NCBI GenBank assembly: GCA_963920705.1 | Contig: CAWUCO010000284.1 | Span: 1,507,222-1,571,221, forward strand | Source of the DNA: Odiellus spinosus | Taxonomy: Eukaryota > Arthropoda > Arachnida > Opiliones > Phalangiidae | DNA: 64,000 nucleotides | Direction of reading: 5' to 3' | Shown: in pieces, positions 1-10,635 of the stretch | How positions within the stretch are numbered: the first letter of the stretch is position 1 | Layout of the letters: each line of letters starts with the position of its first letter | Translations under genes and position numbers: made by a program | The notes under the pieces: model-generated | The model's database searches: none | Told to the model about the DNA's origin: nothing | The model's input: only the letters and a program-made list of their open reading frames with translations

Positions 1-319
1 AAATGTATTTGAAATACTTGGAAGGTTTCCATTAATTTAACTAGACACATCTAACTAGGATAGATAATTAACATTGCAACATTACGAAATAAAAGCGTTC
101 GATTTTTTTAAAATCTTTAATTATGCCTAATTTAAATTCCATAATAAAAGGTTCTAGATAGCCCTCTGTAAAAAATCATTTTTCCGTTTAATTAAAATTC
201 ATAAATTAACTTTCTATCTGTAGGTAACACTAGATTCCGTCGAACTGTCTTAAAGCTTACCTTTCAACCAAGGAATACTCATATTGGCGCGGAAGATGGA
301 GAAGTCTTTAACTATATAA
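1..319. other. AT-rich sequence, nothing recognised
   Basis: No coding pattern, RNA gene or repeat end could be supported on either strand. The stretch ends where a hairpin MITE begins. Confidence 0.5.
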
Positions 320-691
320 AGGGTGTTTCGAAAATGGTAGTAGAACCGAGCTACAGTTGGTTCTACGGGTCATTTTCAGACGAAAATGTTCTATGACGTT
401 TTGTCGTACGGGGCATCGTTTAAGAGCTAAGAAATGAATCACGCGCGGACGACCCCGTAAGGTACATAAATAAACGTTTATTTAATGATAAAATACGCAT
501 AATGATTTAGCTGATATTTTAAAGCGCGCGCGTATTTTATTATTGAGTATCCGTTTATTAATGCACGTTAAGGGATCATCCGCGCATGATTCATTTCGTA
601 GCTCTTAAACTACGCCCCGTATGACAAAACGTTATACTATATTTTCGTTTTAAAATGACCCATAGAACCCACCAGAGCTCGAAATGCCCTG
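320..691. mobile_element. Hairpin MITE with long terminal inverted repeats
   Basis: Bases near 331-455 are the diverged inverse of 555-691. Shared blocks include GGGTCATTTT, AACGAAAAT, GTTTAAGAGCTA, GAAATGAATCA and GCGCGGA. The outer ends read GGGTGTTTCGA on the left and GGGCATTTCGA on the inverted right. About 100 bp of AT-rich loop separates the arms. There is no coding capacity, so this is a non-autonomous DNA element or foldback repeat. No target-site duplication is clear, so the exact ends are approximate. Confidence 0.75.
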
Positions 692-1018
692 TGTGTTGCG
701 GCTAATCTGGTTTGGTTTCCGCTTGGATGGTATTAAAGAATACTCTCGGTCTAGGATCGAGTCCATTCGAAGTCGGCGTTCCAATGAATTAATGACAGCG
801 CTATAAATACCAACCTGAAATGAGAGACTGTCTTCTCGTACAGCGTCCTTCTTCGTCTGTCCCGGAACCACTATATAAGGTATAGATACGACAAGATGCT
901 CAAGCCCGCTGCAAGAACTATACGCGTCTGACGCTTGTAAACGCCATAAAGCCATATATAGCTGGTGGCTCGGATCAAAACATTCATTAGCTTCTATGGA
1001 GTTGCATAAAGTTGGCAT
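650..1018 (-). CDS. Unidentified 122-residue reading frame running into the MITE
   Basis: An ATG-started frame of 122 codons is richer in G+C than its surroundings, and its last 15 or so codons are supplied by the right arm of the neighbouring MITE. No domain is recognised with confidence. The stretch around residues 57-85 (ending LERRLRMDSI) faintly recalls the region after the zinc finger of hAT-type, zf-MYM-like transposase remnants, but this is only an impression. It may be a fragment of an old element or chance coding. Because the frame ends inside a mobile element, it is unlikely to be an intact host gene. Confidence 0.2.
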   Translation of the reverse strand: MPTLCNSIEANECFDPSHQLYMALWRLQASDAYSSCSGLEHLVVSIPYIVVPGQTKKDAVREDSLSFQVGIYSAVINSLERRLRMDSILDREYSLIPSKRKPNQISRNTQGISSSGGFYGSF

Positions 1019-1258
1019 TGAGCTCGCCTTGACGTCTGGTGCGAGACTGCGAGCTAAGTTAATTCATTTTCTTAAAATTAGTTAATTTAGTTAATTGCAA
1101 AAATCAATTTTAATGGGTTTAAAGCTTGATCAATTTGATCCAGCTCCATAGATCCTAAAATCAAATATGTCTTTGTTAACAAAGACCCAGAAGGATATGT
1201 TACGATTTCGGATGTCTGAAGTGACAGATATTAAATTTAAATTTTCTTTTAAAACGTT

Positions 1259-1378
1259 AGGTTGAACTATAATCGCGATCTTCACGATCTGACAAGATTT
1301 CGTGGCTGACAATTCGAACCATCTCAGCCCAGATATTTTCAATAGGATTCAAGTCCTGACCCTTGGCTGGCCAAAAGA
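1259..1378 (-). pseudogene. Tc1/mariner transposase fragment, inverted (third catalytic block)
   Basis: Read on the minus strand this gives WPAKGQDLNPIENIW followed by AEMVRIVSHEIL. This is the hallmark block around the third catalytic aspartate or glutamate of Tc1/mariner DDE transposases. The same block occurs on the plus strand at 1942-2010 with slightly different codons. Either two copies lie here in opposite orientation, or part of one copy has been inverted and duplicated. The fragment is far too short to be functional. Confidence 0.75.
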
Positions 1379-1461
1379 GTTAAAACAATATACTAAGCCG
1401 TTTAAAACTCTGTTGGGGAAAAATCGTACCCTAATTCATTTACACGGTAAATCCATTTACC

Positions 1462-1692
1462 GTGGACGTATGGGGCTGGATGTCGGCAATTAGCTCGGAA
1501 TGCGTTATTCGCATTGAAAGACGTAATAACGCTGACCGATACGTTAAAATGCTCGAAAACAATTGCGTACGAGGCTTTATGGAAAGGTTCCCGGATGGCA
1601 ACTTCGTTTTCATACACGACCGATCGGCGATTCACACTGCTCGCCGAGCGACAGCGGCGTTGAAGCGACTCGGGAGAGTAAATGGATTTAAG
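1462..1692 (+). pseudogene. Tc1/mariner transposase fragment (central catalytic part)
   Basis: The plus-strand frame gives VDVWGWMSAISSE, then NADRYVKMLENN and VFIHDRSAIHTARRA. These match the first catalytic block (VWGW) and the second (HDxxxxHxAR) of Tc1/mariner transposases, which use a DDE/D RNase H-like fold to cut and paste DNA at TA sites. The frame is open here but is cut off on the right by a small inverted-repeat element at 1688, and the N-terminal helix-turn-helix domain is not present upstream. The piece belongs with the C-terminal part at 1942-2150. Confidence 0.8.
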
Positions 1693-1876
1693 CCCCGTTT
1701 TCATGGTCGCGTGTACGTTAGAATTAGCGTGGAGAAATTGCTAGCGTATTTTTTTCGCTCGTAATTTAGCAGCGCTCGAAGCTATGGCGTGCGCGTGAAA
1801 TATCTGTTTCGTTTAGATATGCGCGTGTAGCGTGTAAAAATTTAGCTTACAAGCGACCATGAAAATAAGGCTTTAG
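1688..1876. mobile_element. Small inverted-repeat insert inside the mariner remnant
   Basis: The left end reads AGCCCCGTTTTCATGGTCGC and the inverted right end AGCCTTATTTTCATGGTCGC. The interior is about 150 bp without coding. It separates the second and third catalytic blocks of the mariner transposase, which suggests insertion of a MITE into an older element. No target duplication was identified. Confidence 0.5.
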
Positions 1877-1941
1877 GGTAAGATCTTTCCCAACATAGTT
1901 TTAAAAGGCTAAGTTTATTGTTTTAACTCTTCTAGATAATG

Positions 1942-2150
1942 GACTGGCCAGCCAAAGGTCATGACATGAATCCTATTGAAAATGTCTTGGCTGAGATGGT
2001 TCGAATTTTCCAGATAAACTACTCGAAGCCGTCCACAATGCCTGGCAAGAATTGAAATTAGATGAAGAGTTGTGGGCTTCTTATCACCAGACATTACCAA
2101 GAAGAATGGCGGAGGTTTTCCAAAAGCGAGGATACTGGTTAAAATATTAA
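1942..2150 (+). pseudogene. Tc1/mariner transposase C-terminal fragment
   Basis: The frame gives DWPAKGHDMNPIENV, then AEMVRIFQ, and after one frameshift near 2020-2030 it resumes as LEAVHNAWQELKLDEELW and SLPRRM-like TLPRRMAEVFQKRGYWLKY before a TAA. This is the standard C-terminal end of Tc1/mariner transposases. The frameshift, the missing N-terminus and the inverted duplicate at 1259-1378 show a dead, rearranged copy. Element ends are not definable; the remnant lies roughly between 1100 and 2220. Confidence 0.8.
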
Positions 2151-5100
2151 TTTTAAACAATTATTTAAATATGTTTAGTAAATTTAGCAGTTTATAAAAA
2201 GTTAATTTGATTATGGTTAATAAAATTTGGATACCATTTAAATGGACAAAGCAACCTGATAACAACGTAATTGTATCATTTAATTACAATAGGCGAAATA
2301 TCACTAGGGAAAAAATATAACAAATCCTATCCCACCTCTCTTACCCTACCCCACCTTCCATGTAGTTAGTGGCTCTACGTTTATTGTTGTGTAGCGAAAG
2401 AAATTTTAATTGACCGCATGGGTTTGCCTCCAAGCGGATTATGCAAGAACTTAACATTAATGTCCTTGATCAACTTACGTCGATGGTCACTTTCTTATAA
2501 GTCAGAGTAGCGTCTCTTTAGTAATCATTAACACTCTAATTAGTAATCATTAACGCTCTAATTTAAACTTTTATGGATGACCTAGGAGCATTTTGGTGTT
2601 ATCTCATTGGATCGAATCCCATTGAACTAAATTGAAAAGATAAGAGATTCCGTCGAAGATTTTGACGGAATTCGATTAACGGCGGGTTTTGTATTTTTCT
2701 AATCGACAGGCACGATATTACTAATTGACCGACCACATAAACTATTTTAGTTTAACTATATATTTTAAGTGAGTTGAAACGTCATTATTAGAATATACAT
2801 GTTAATACCTTCTTTGTGCTCTTGATTCGTTATATAAAAACTGGGTGTCTGCTCAGTAGTAGTATAAACGCTAAGCCTTTTGCGGGTTATATAAGGACCG
2901 AAAATGCATGCGCCATTTATCTATAGGGTAATTATTAATGAATCGAGGCTTAACGGTGCGAGCGCAGGGGCTGGCTGTAACTCAGTGTCATGATGTCGTA
3001 ATCAACGACTAAGTCTTTGCATAGATCTTGGCATCAGTAATTGACTCATTTAAATAAAATTAGAAATGTCTTCGAGCCTAATGTAAATTTAATAATTAAC
3101 CACAAATTACTTGTGAGATTAATTAGAAATTTCATATCTTCATATTTTAACAATCTAATCCAAAATCCACCAGAGTGCGGGATTCACTGTTGAATGGGAA
3201 GGGTATCGGTCGAATGATATTGAACCCAGTGGGACAGAAGAAAAAGTGACTCATATTTACTCTCCTTAGCTTGGCAACGCTTGTTTTCATATTTGTATCG
3301 AAGTAACATTAGGCTTCAAATATGAAGATTTTAGCAAAACTATTTCTCTTGTAACTCTGTTCCTAATGACCTTATTTTGATTTTTAAAACACATATGATC
3401 TCTGCTCTTAAAGCTGCGTTTAACGAGATTACTCTCAACTGTATACCAATATTTCATCATTAGGTCATTACCGGGGTCTCCTGGTTTTTAGCACCTAGTG
3501 TCAGAAAAAATAAAGTCATTAGAATGGAATTGTGATATAATATTTTCCTGACTCTACGCTTTCCAAAAAGCTTTTAACCGCTCATCTTCTTGCAATAGAA
3601 AAAAATGGCGACGAAATAAAATCGACCTGAAACGTTTGATCGCGACTGTACCTATTTTAGAGTCGCCAATTTTCGAAATATTTAATATAAAAATTTTCTG
3701 CGATAAATGCGTCATAGCGCTATAGTAAAGCACTACGGTTGATTCTCGCGCGTTATGGCCTTCCGAGTAATAAGGTCTCTTTCGCGTTTCTTTTATCGTA
3801 AAACGAGTAGTTGGGAAAGAAACGATATTGTTCTTTAGCGTAGATCTCGATAAGAGTTAGGGTAGAATTGAAACGCAAATCATTTGGCGAATCGCTTTAA
3901 TTTGTAGCTAGACAATAAATTCGGCTTTCTTCTTCAGTCCCCCTTTCGATTTCCTTTTTCCTTCGAGAATACTTTGAGATGAAATTTCAAATAACATTTA
4001 TTTATATCGATTCTCGTTTAGACGCGTTTTAATCGCGTTGTTTCAACAAAGGGTCTCGCTCCGTTAGAAATAGAGATATACGAAATAAAATTATTCCCGG
4101 GAAATACAGGTTTCATAGAAAAAGTTCTCGCTTAAAGAATCATCCCTTGTTTAAGATAACGAAATTGTTCGTTTAACGAGAAAATATAATTTTTATTCCC
4201 CGCTTCACCGATTTTCTTTTATCCATGTCAAATGGCACAATGAGCAATGGGAATTCAACGACAAATCAATGATTATTATTTACGCTAATTCTTTATTTTC
4301 GTTTAATACAATTACAATTGCATGGCGATCACAGACCTTGCCCTACAAAACGTAAAATTATTTCATCGAATATCTCTCGAAGTAAAAGAAATAATGCGAA
4401 CTTAATTGAAATTGGGAATTTAAGAAAGAATATTTAATATGGAAATAATATTTGACTAAGAATTGCCAGCTTTATTTTATTCCGACGCCAACGGAACAAA
4501 ACGCAATATCTTAAATTGATGAAGAAAAATAATCAAACTGTACATTTGGTTGGCCCGGTTACGAACCCGGTTTCACCCAAGGAAAATAAGGATAACTTAA
4601 AAATAATTTAAAAAATTCTCTGACCCACTGAAAATGGAGAGAAACGGATCTAAAATTTCCGAATTTCAAATTAAATTCACTAAAAGCTGGAGTGGTCTTG
4701 ATCCGCCCCATAAAACCTTGACAACTCCCGCGCTTACATTGAGCCTCCTTAATTCTTTCGTCGAATGAAACCACTCTTCGATATTATAATAATATTAATA
4801 TTTTTGGTTACTTAATAATTAAAGTATCGTATTGTCGTAAAAGAGAAACGAGGACGTTTTTCGATACGGGATTTCTTCAATATTAAAATTCGTTCGACAA
4901 ATAAAAATCTACTCCGTAATATAATATTTTAAATATTAAGGCTCTTTATTAACCAGGTTATTATATTCTTTAATCGTGCCGTGTTTGCGTTTAGTCAATG
5001 TGAGATAATAATTAATAACTTTGTTGCCCTTTAGACTCTTAGTGGCTAGATATATTTCGACTAATTTGATTAATTGCCGCTAGATTGAATTGTTCCGCGG

Positions 5101-6052
5101 ATCGCCTTTCGATATGAACTCGTAGTATTTCTATTCATATTGCGAGGAGAAAAAGGGAAAATCAACCATTTTTTCTCGATTATTCTACTAATCTCTAAGA
5201 GGATTAATATACTCGTAATAAATTATTCGGGAAATAAATCCCGATGGTTAAAAATCAATCTAGATACCTATTTTAGCGTTCTTTTTAATTGAAACCCTCC
5301 AACCAATCAAACCTTCCAGCGAACCAAATATTCGCGGTACTTGCTGCGTTTTCAACCAACTTTTTTCGAGCTGAGTTGAGAAATTACCGCAAAATGGCTA
5401 ATTCCGGCGTTTTTGTTTTGAGGCAAATAATAAAATTCCCCGTTAGATAGGGAATCAAATTTTTTTAATTTGGCGAATCGAAACTACGATTCCTTCAATT
5501 TCCGAAAACCTTAAACGAAGAAATAAAACTAATAAATAGCCCGTCGAGTAATTGCCGCGAATTGGCCAAATTCGGTGTTTGAGCGAATGTTTAAATTTGA
5601 GAAGCGTATTACGATTCCGTAAATTTTACGAAACGCCGAAAAGAAGAAATTAAAACTAATTAAGGGTTGGGTCATTAATAATGGCAACGCTAGATAATCG
5701 CCAATGTTTAATGAATGAACGAAGAGAGAATGAATTGACTCCAATCTTCGATGAAAGTAAAATGATAGCTTGATTCTAGACCCCAATCATCGCTCGTGCA
5801 TGGACAAATGATACTGTAGAGGGACCCGTGACAAAATCGCAGCCGCCATAGGTTTTGATAGAGATATACAATTCCCGGTTCTTATTAAGCTCGCTGTGGG
5901 ACGAGTAGGAGATGGCGCTATGGTCGCGGTATGTAGACGTAATGAAGACAAATTAGAGGGCCCCGGATCGAAGTGCCGGAAATTTAGCCGCCGTCGCAGC
6001 GGGTCCCGCTACAGTATACTTGGTCCATGGTTCCGGTCTCTCACGGGGTTAA
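2151..6052. other. 3.9 kb of AT-rich sequence without recognised genes
   Basis: Reading both strands gave no convincing exon, RNA gene or element end. A short direct repeat (AATCATTAAC then CTCTAATT, twice) lies at about 2522-2562. Around 2594-2645 there is one unit, GGATCGAATCCCATTGAAC, that recurs inverted at 56283-56335 and as an array at 54156-54300. The stretch just before 6053 is likely the 3' UTR of the minus-strand gene that follows. Confidence 0.45.
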
Positions 6053-6790
6053 TTATTCGGGTAATTGGGGTTTTCGTTTCGGTCGCGACTTGTTATAAAT
6101 GGCCAGAATTGTTTCGATGAATTTGACGCCGATTGACGCCGCCATTCCGTAGCCGAAGAGTCGAATTGGAACGGAGAGATCAGCCACTTCGTAGGGGGTG
6201 AACAATTGGCCGTTTGTATCGAGTCCGCGCATTAATCGAGATTCAATTTCCCTTCGTGTCAAGTAATTCCCATTTGATCCTTCGTACAATCGTAGCGCCC
6301 TAAAAGGAAAGTGATGAATACGATACGGAAATGGTCGCTCGTATTTGAACGGACGGGCGCGTGAGTGCCGCTCCGTTTCGGAATATTAATGGTCAGTATT
6401 CGTAATAAATGTGCTACTCGTCCCCGTTAACGGCTATTATTCGTTATGGTTTCAAATATTCGCGGCTAATTAACCGATTGTGGACTATTTATTCCAAAGT
6501 GACCTTTAGAGGAGTTGGCCGTAATGTATCGCGAAATGTGATTGACCGAATCAAGGGGATCGCGATTCGAATAGCGCGTCGAGTTGTTTTTTAACGGATC
6601 GCTTACCAGTTCATGATGGTTTCGTGTATTTGGGCATCGTATTCGAAAAGCTTCGACTCCTTCTCTCCCATAAATAATAAAAGCGTATATAATTGCTCCG
6701 AGGTCGCTTTCTTCGAGATGTAAACGGAAACGGCGCCAAAGGGGAAAAACCAGAAACTCGACCACACCGTCTCCGTTCTTTTTCCGTGTT
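6053..6790 (-). CDS. Host gene, last two exons: unidentified small membrane protein
   Basis: Two minus-strand blocks join cleanly. Exon 6790-6607 follows a long pyrimidine tract ending in CTAG and ends at a GTAAGC donor. Exon 6299-6053 follows TTTTAG, restores the frame (AACTG joined to G makes the codon for W) and ends in TAA. The joined product of about 142 residues begins HGKRTETVWSSFWFF, continues through SEQLYTLLLFMGEKE and YEGSNGNYLTRREIESRL, and ends NKSRPKRKPQLPE. A hydrophobic segment (IRLFGYGMAASIGVKF) near the C-terminus, followed by a basic tail, suggests one membrane anchor. I do not recognise the family. Exons upstream of 6791 were not found, so the N-terminus is missing from this model. 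Open frames in both exons, good splice sites and higher G+C than the flanks argue for a real gene. Confidence 0.6.
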
Positions 6791-7582
6791 CTAGATCGAA
6801 TCAGGGAGGAGTAGAAGAGGAGAAGCAAAGTGAGACAATCTAGCGTCCTACACCATGAGCCTAAACTCCCCAATGGGAGAATGGGGGTTGGCAAAGAAAA
6901 GGGTCATATACTTGGTTAGTTTTGTCACGTGGTTTTTTGCAGAGTTATGGACTCGCTATTGCACGCTCTCTCTCGATGAAACACAACCGGTTCTTTACAA
7001 AATTATACAAGCGAATAGGATCAAACCACGCGTGAAAATATATTTTACTAATTTTTGAAGGATTACAATTATAAATTAAAACAAGGGCCTAGATATCATC
7101 CCGATTAATTGTATTTACCCATTCAAGACATTATTCATAGTGCCTTGTTGGTTTCGGAATATCCTGTCTGCTTGAGTGTTTAGATTTTGAACGAATTTAT
7201 AACGACCTATAACCCTATATATACAATATTTTACCATTTTAAATGCGCTAAATAAAATGAATCGAAACTAATCTCTAAACCTTCCCTCGCTTTGATTCGC
7301 GTTTAAGCCTTGTACTTCTGGCCAGTGTCTGCCGCAATTCCAGCTCTGAGCCATCGCTCACGAGAGGGAAGTTTGTCGTGCCATTTACAGGAAATCGGAA
7401 GGCGCTTGCCACGACAACCACGTGAGCAGCTCTAACCAAGTTATTCCCCCATTCTCTCCCGTTCTGGGAGGTAGGCTTATCAGTTGGCAGTGTAAAAATG
7501 CACACTTTGCCCCTCCTTCCCCATACCCCTTGATCAAATAGACTGACGCGTCTTGAATCGAAAGCTGTAATCGCAAATATCC
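6791..7582. other. Probable intron or upstream region of the 6053-6790 gene
   Basis: The first bases on the minus-strand side form the polypyrimidine tract and acceptor of the exon at 6790. No earlier exon could be recognised before the retroposon at 7583. Confidence 0.4.
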
Positions 7583-7978
7583 TCCTCCCCCACCTATTCC
7601 GCGGGTGGGGGTAACGTTCCCAGCCTTATCGTGATGAGGGGGCCCGAGTTCACAGTCTCGATCTTTGTTCCGCGAAATGGTAGCCGCCCAATGAAGGTCC
7701 GAACCCCTGTCGCGTACTGCAAGCCTCGGCATCCTCCTACACCTTTTGGTGTGGTTTTTGTGGGCCGCGGTTACCTAATGAGGACCCCATGGCCCTGCCG
7801 CGCCGGTTTTGGTCACCAAGCCAGCTCTCCGCCTCTGTCTCTCGTGCGCGTGAGCATTGGTTCTATATAACGTCGTTGCTTGTTTCGGGCGTGGTTTCTC
7901 GCGCGGCACTTGGCGGACAAATGATGAGTCGTGCGGACTGGCAGTAGCTCATCAAACAAACAAATACTTTATTATAGT
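7583..7978 (+). mobile_element. SINE-like GC-rich retroposon, copy A
   Basis: A 396-bp GC-rich block in AT-rich DNA, bounded by the direct repeat AAATATCC at 7575-7582 and 7979-7986. It starts with a C-rich hairpin (CTCCCCCACCT paired with GGGTGGGGG), contains GGGGCCCGAGTTC, GGCGTGGTTTC and GCGGCACTT, then GCGGACAAATGATGAGTCG, and ends in a CAAA-rich tail. A second copy with the same start, body and 3' box lies at 41166-41622 with its own target duplication. Reading frames across it are GC-driven and not conserved between copies. A short, full-length, TSD-flanked, non-coding retroposon is what a SINE would look like. No clear pol III A and B boxes are visible, so the head is unassigned. Confidence 0.65.
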
Positions 7979-7986
7979 AAATATCC

Positions 7987-8792
7987 AATATTATACGCGG
8001 GGAATCCACGGGAACCCGAAAGAACTGGCCCCATAAGTAACGAGTTATCTGGTGTCGCGGGCTAGAAAAGAGGCTTTTCGGCAGCGGCTTCCGAGCACCC
8101 CGTCATAGGGGAATTTTTCCATCGAGCAATTTGTTCGGCCTTGAAGAAGTTGAACACTACTTTACTCCTTCAAGGTTCGGCGATTCGACGAGGAGGCAAG
8201 AAGCACCCGATATGTCATCAGCGCCGGCTCGGATAATTACGCTCTTCTTTCGAGCGTGTATTAATATACAGCTTCTTTAAGGATAGACATCAGGCGGATA
8301 AAGGTCAAAATTGTTTAGCTCTAACTTAACCTAGCAGCCGCGATTGGTAAACCGGGTTTAGAGCCTATATTTGCTGGATAAAATTGAATCTCCGATCAAA
8401 GGCTGGATTCTTAATATATTCCTGGAATTTCACACGAACTCTAGATCAGTCACGGTACTTCCGTGACTCTTTGTGATTAATCATTGTGCTTCAAACTTCT
8501 CTCGAACTAATGGAAGGCCAGCTACGGTTAAAAAAATTCTTTGTATTTACTTTTTGGGGCGACACGCCCTTTTCTCTCTTGCCCGAAGCCGTCTGTCGAA
8601 GTTTGACCCTCTAAAAGAAGAGTATTGAGGAGGCTGACGCCTATAACTCAGGGCGAATGAATCGCGAGACTAAACGAAAATAGTGACGCCACTCGGGTTA
8701 GAAACGCTATACCATCGTAGCTTCATTCGCTCGAGTGACGTCACGAACAACCGAGCCGTGCCGTCTGGATCAACTATCTGAGGAAACATACC
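7987..8792. other. No gene; contains a perfect CRE-type palindrome
   Basis: No exon or element was identified. A perfect GTGACGTCAC palindrome lies at about 8735-8744 between two CGAATGA/TCATTCG arms (8653 and 8724), and small hairpins occur near 8145-8185 and 8450-8466. Such sites bind bZIP factors in animals, but no promoter can be assigned. Confidence 0.35.
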
Positions 8793-9033
8793 AAAGGAAT
8801 AGAAGGTCCCTCGTTAGTACAGGCATTACTAGAATGTCATGGGCACCTCTCGTTTTACGCCCATTTTAGGGAGCTCCTCTGTTCCAGTTGTCTCTCATTT
8901 ATGAAGCTGATGCCATCGCTTAGCTCTGATTGGACCCGAAATTTGACGTCATAACCGGATATAAAAGGATAACCTTTCGCTCGTGCCATTTAAACCGCTC
9001 CTTCTATCGCTTAGTTATATTTTCTCTGTAAAA
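8793..9033 (+). repeat. Direct repeat, copy 1, with TATA-like box
   Basis: Begins CAAAGGAATAGAAGG, contains ACAGGCATTACTAGAATG, GATTGGACC and ATAACCGG followed by ATAAAAGGAT, and ends TATTTTCTCTG. The same order recurs at 9667-9895, about 875 bp downstream, with moderate divergence. The TATAAAAGG-like box followed by a CTTTCGCTCGTGC initiator-like stretch makes it look like a small promoter-bearing terminal repeat, but nothing coding lies between the copies. Confidence 0.6.
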
Positions 9034-9666
9034 TGGAGCCTTCTGTTTCAATTGAAATTGAAATCTCTTTACGCTTGATGATCAACCCGGAACTACGAAA
9101 GCTTCCTAGGAATACTCTGTTGACTGCCTTCGGGTTCCGCTCAAGTATTTCATAAATGTCGTTAAAAATATTTTTGAAATGAATAACTTATCTTTCATTG
9201 TGGCAATTAAATGTAATATTATGGAAGTAAAATCGATGATTACGATAATTTTATTCCAGGCCTAATAGGCCATGCATCAAAGTTAAAGATCATCTCCTCG
9301 TGGTCATTCTCGATAAAGGCCATTTTCTTTTAAACTCGATTTATTTAGGGTTATGGCACGTTTGTCGTTGACGAGCATAGGATTCCCCAACCCCTGTGGT
9401 TTCTCGTCCGCGGTGACATTACGATGCGATGGTCACTAATTAAGGGTTAAACCCGCGCGGTTGATATTGTGGCCATCTTCGTCGTCTTATCACCCCCGAT
9501 AAATAATAAGGCGAGAATAAAAATTCCCAATATAACTTACTAGTGCTAAAATACTTTTTCACATCTTCATTCTGAAAAATAAGAAGACCAAACTGTACTA
9601 GGTTTCTCATAGTACCCGATAATGAGTCGTCAACCGGGTTCGCGGCTAAACGTTTAAACAGAGAAA
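9034..9666. other. Sequence between the two direct repeats
   Basis: No reading frame, RNA gene or further repeat was supported. If the flanking copies are terminal repeats, this would be the interior of a small non-autonomous element. Confidence 0.35.
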
Positions 9667-9895
9667 ATATACAAAAGGAATAGAAGGTTTCCCGTTCGTA
9701 CAGGCATTACTAGAATGACACGGGCACTCCTCTGTTTCATCCAAAATTACTCAATTAGGGAACTCTTTTCCGGTTGCCATCGCTAACATCTGATTGGACC
9801 CAAGATTTGATGTCATAACCGGAAATAAAAGGATCACCTTTCTCTCGTGCTATTTCAAACCACTCCTACTTCGGTATATTTTCTCTGGTTTAAAC
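9667..9895 (+). repeat. Direct repeat, copy 2, with TATA-like box
   Basis: Matches 8793-9033 in order: AAAGGAATAGAAGG, ACAGGCATTACTAGAATG, GATTGGACC, ATAACCGG, ATAAAAGGATCACCTTTC and TATTTTCTCTGG. It ends about 110 bp before the ISL2EU element at 10007. Confidence 0.6.
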
Positions 9896-10635
9896 ATCGC
9901 GTAATACCCTTTTCAGACGTGGCATAACTAGCTGGTGTAATCGGATTTAATCGAGGTCTAATTAACCGAGGATTATTGAATTGAAAAGGCTACGTAAACC
10001 TCAGTTAAAGAACAACAGCAACTCCCCATAAGAGTCTGGGTACACGTAATGTTAAAAATTTTGGTCTCTTTTATGAAAAATACGTATTTTATGATTAAAA
10101 TAGGGTAGTTGGGGGATAATTTAAACGTAAAATTCGAGCTCACAACTGTAAATTTTGGGAATAACAACGAATGGAAGGTTTCTTCCATAATGTAAAGAAT
10201 AGGAAGAATCTATGACTTTCGTGCCGGATATGAAAGCCTTCCCCCAGACGAAAATAGTGAACGGTTATTATTTTATATTCATAATTATGTTAGGAAAATA
10301 TTGGAAAATAATTATTTTGTAACTGCCATGGGTATAGTGCTGGCGGCAAAATGAAATTCCTCTATTTTTGGTCTACATCGCCTCGAAATGGTCCCCAACG
10401 CCTGTAAAAGTGTTCCACTTGTCAAGCATTCATGCTATACTGTTTGCTAGCTTTACAGGGTTTGTGCAAAGACTATATAGCTTACTTGAATAGTCTTTGG
10501 TGTATAATAAATCCGAAAAATAAATAGAGAAATATACCACTTAGTAGATACTGGAGTAGTATCTTTAATTTTTATTTCATATTAAACAAAACACACTTGT
10601 ATAAAAAGCACAAACTATTCATGTAACATTGTACA

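Noticed and set aside
4550-4600. tRNA-like CCGGGTTCGTAACCGGG word on the minus strand
   Set aside because: It is a local palindrome; no acceptor stem or anticodon arm can be drawn around it.
6466-6894. 142-codon frame overlapping the host exon at 6607-6790
   Set aside because: It is another frame of the same exon; the chosen frame joins the next exon in phase and the splice acceptor lies inside this longer frame.
7385-7870. Open frames across the GC-rich block at 7.4-7.9 kb
   Set aside because: They come from high G+C and lack of stops in the SINE-like repeat; they are not conserved in copy B.
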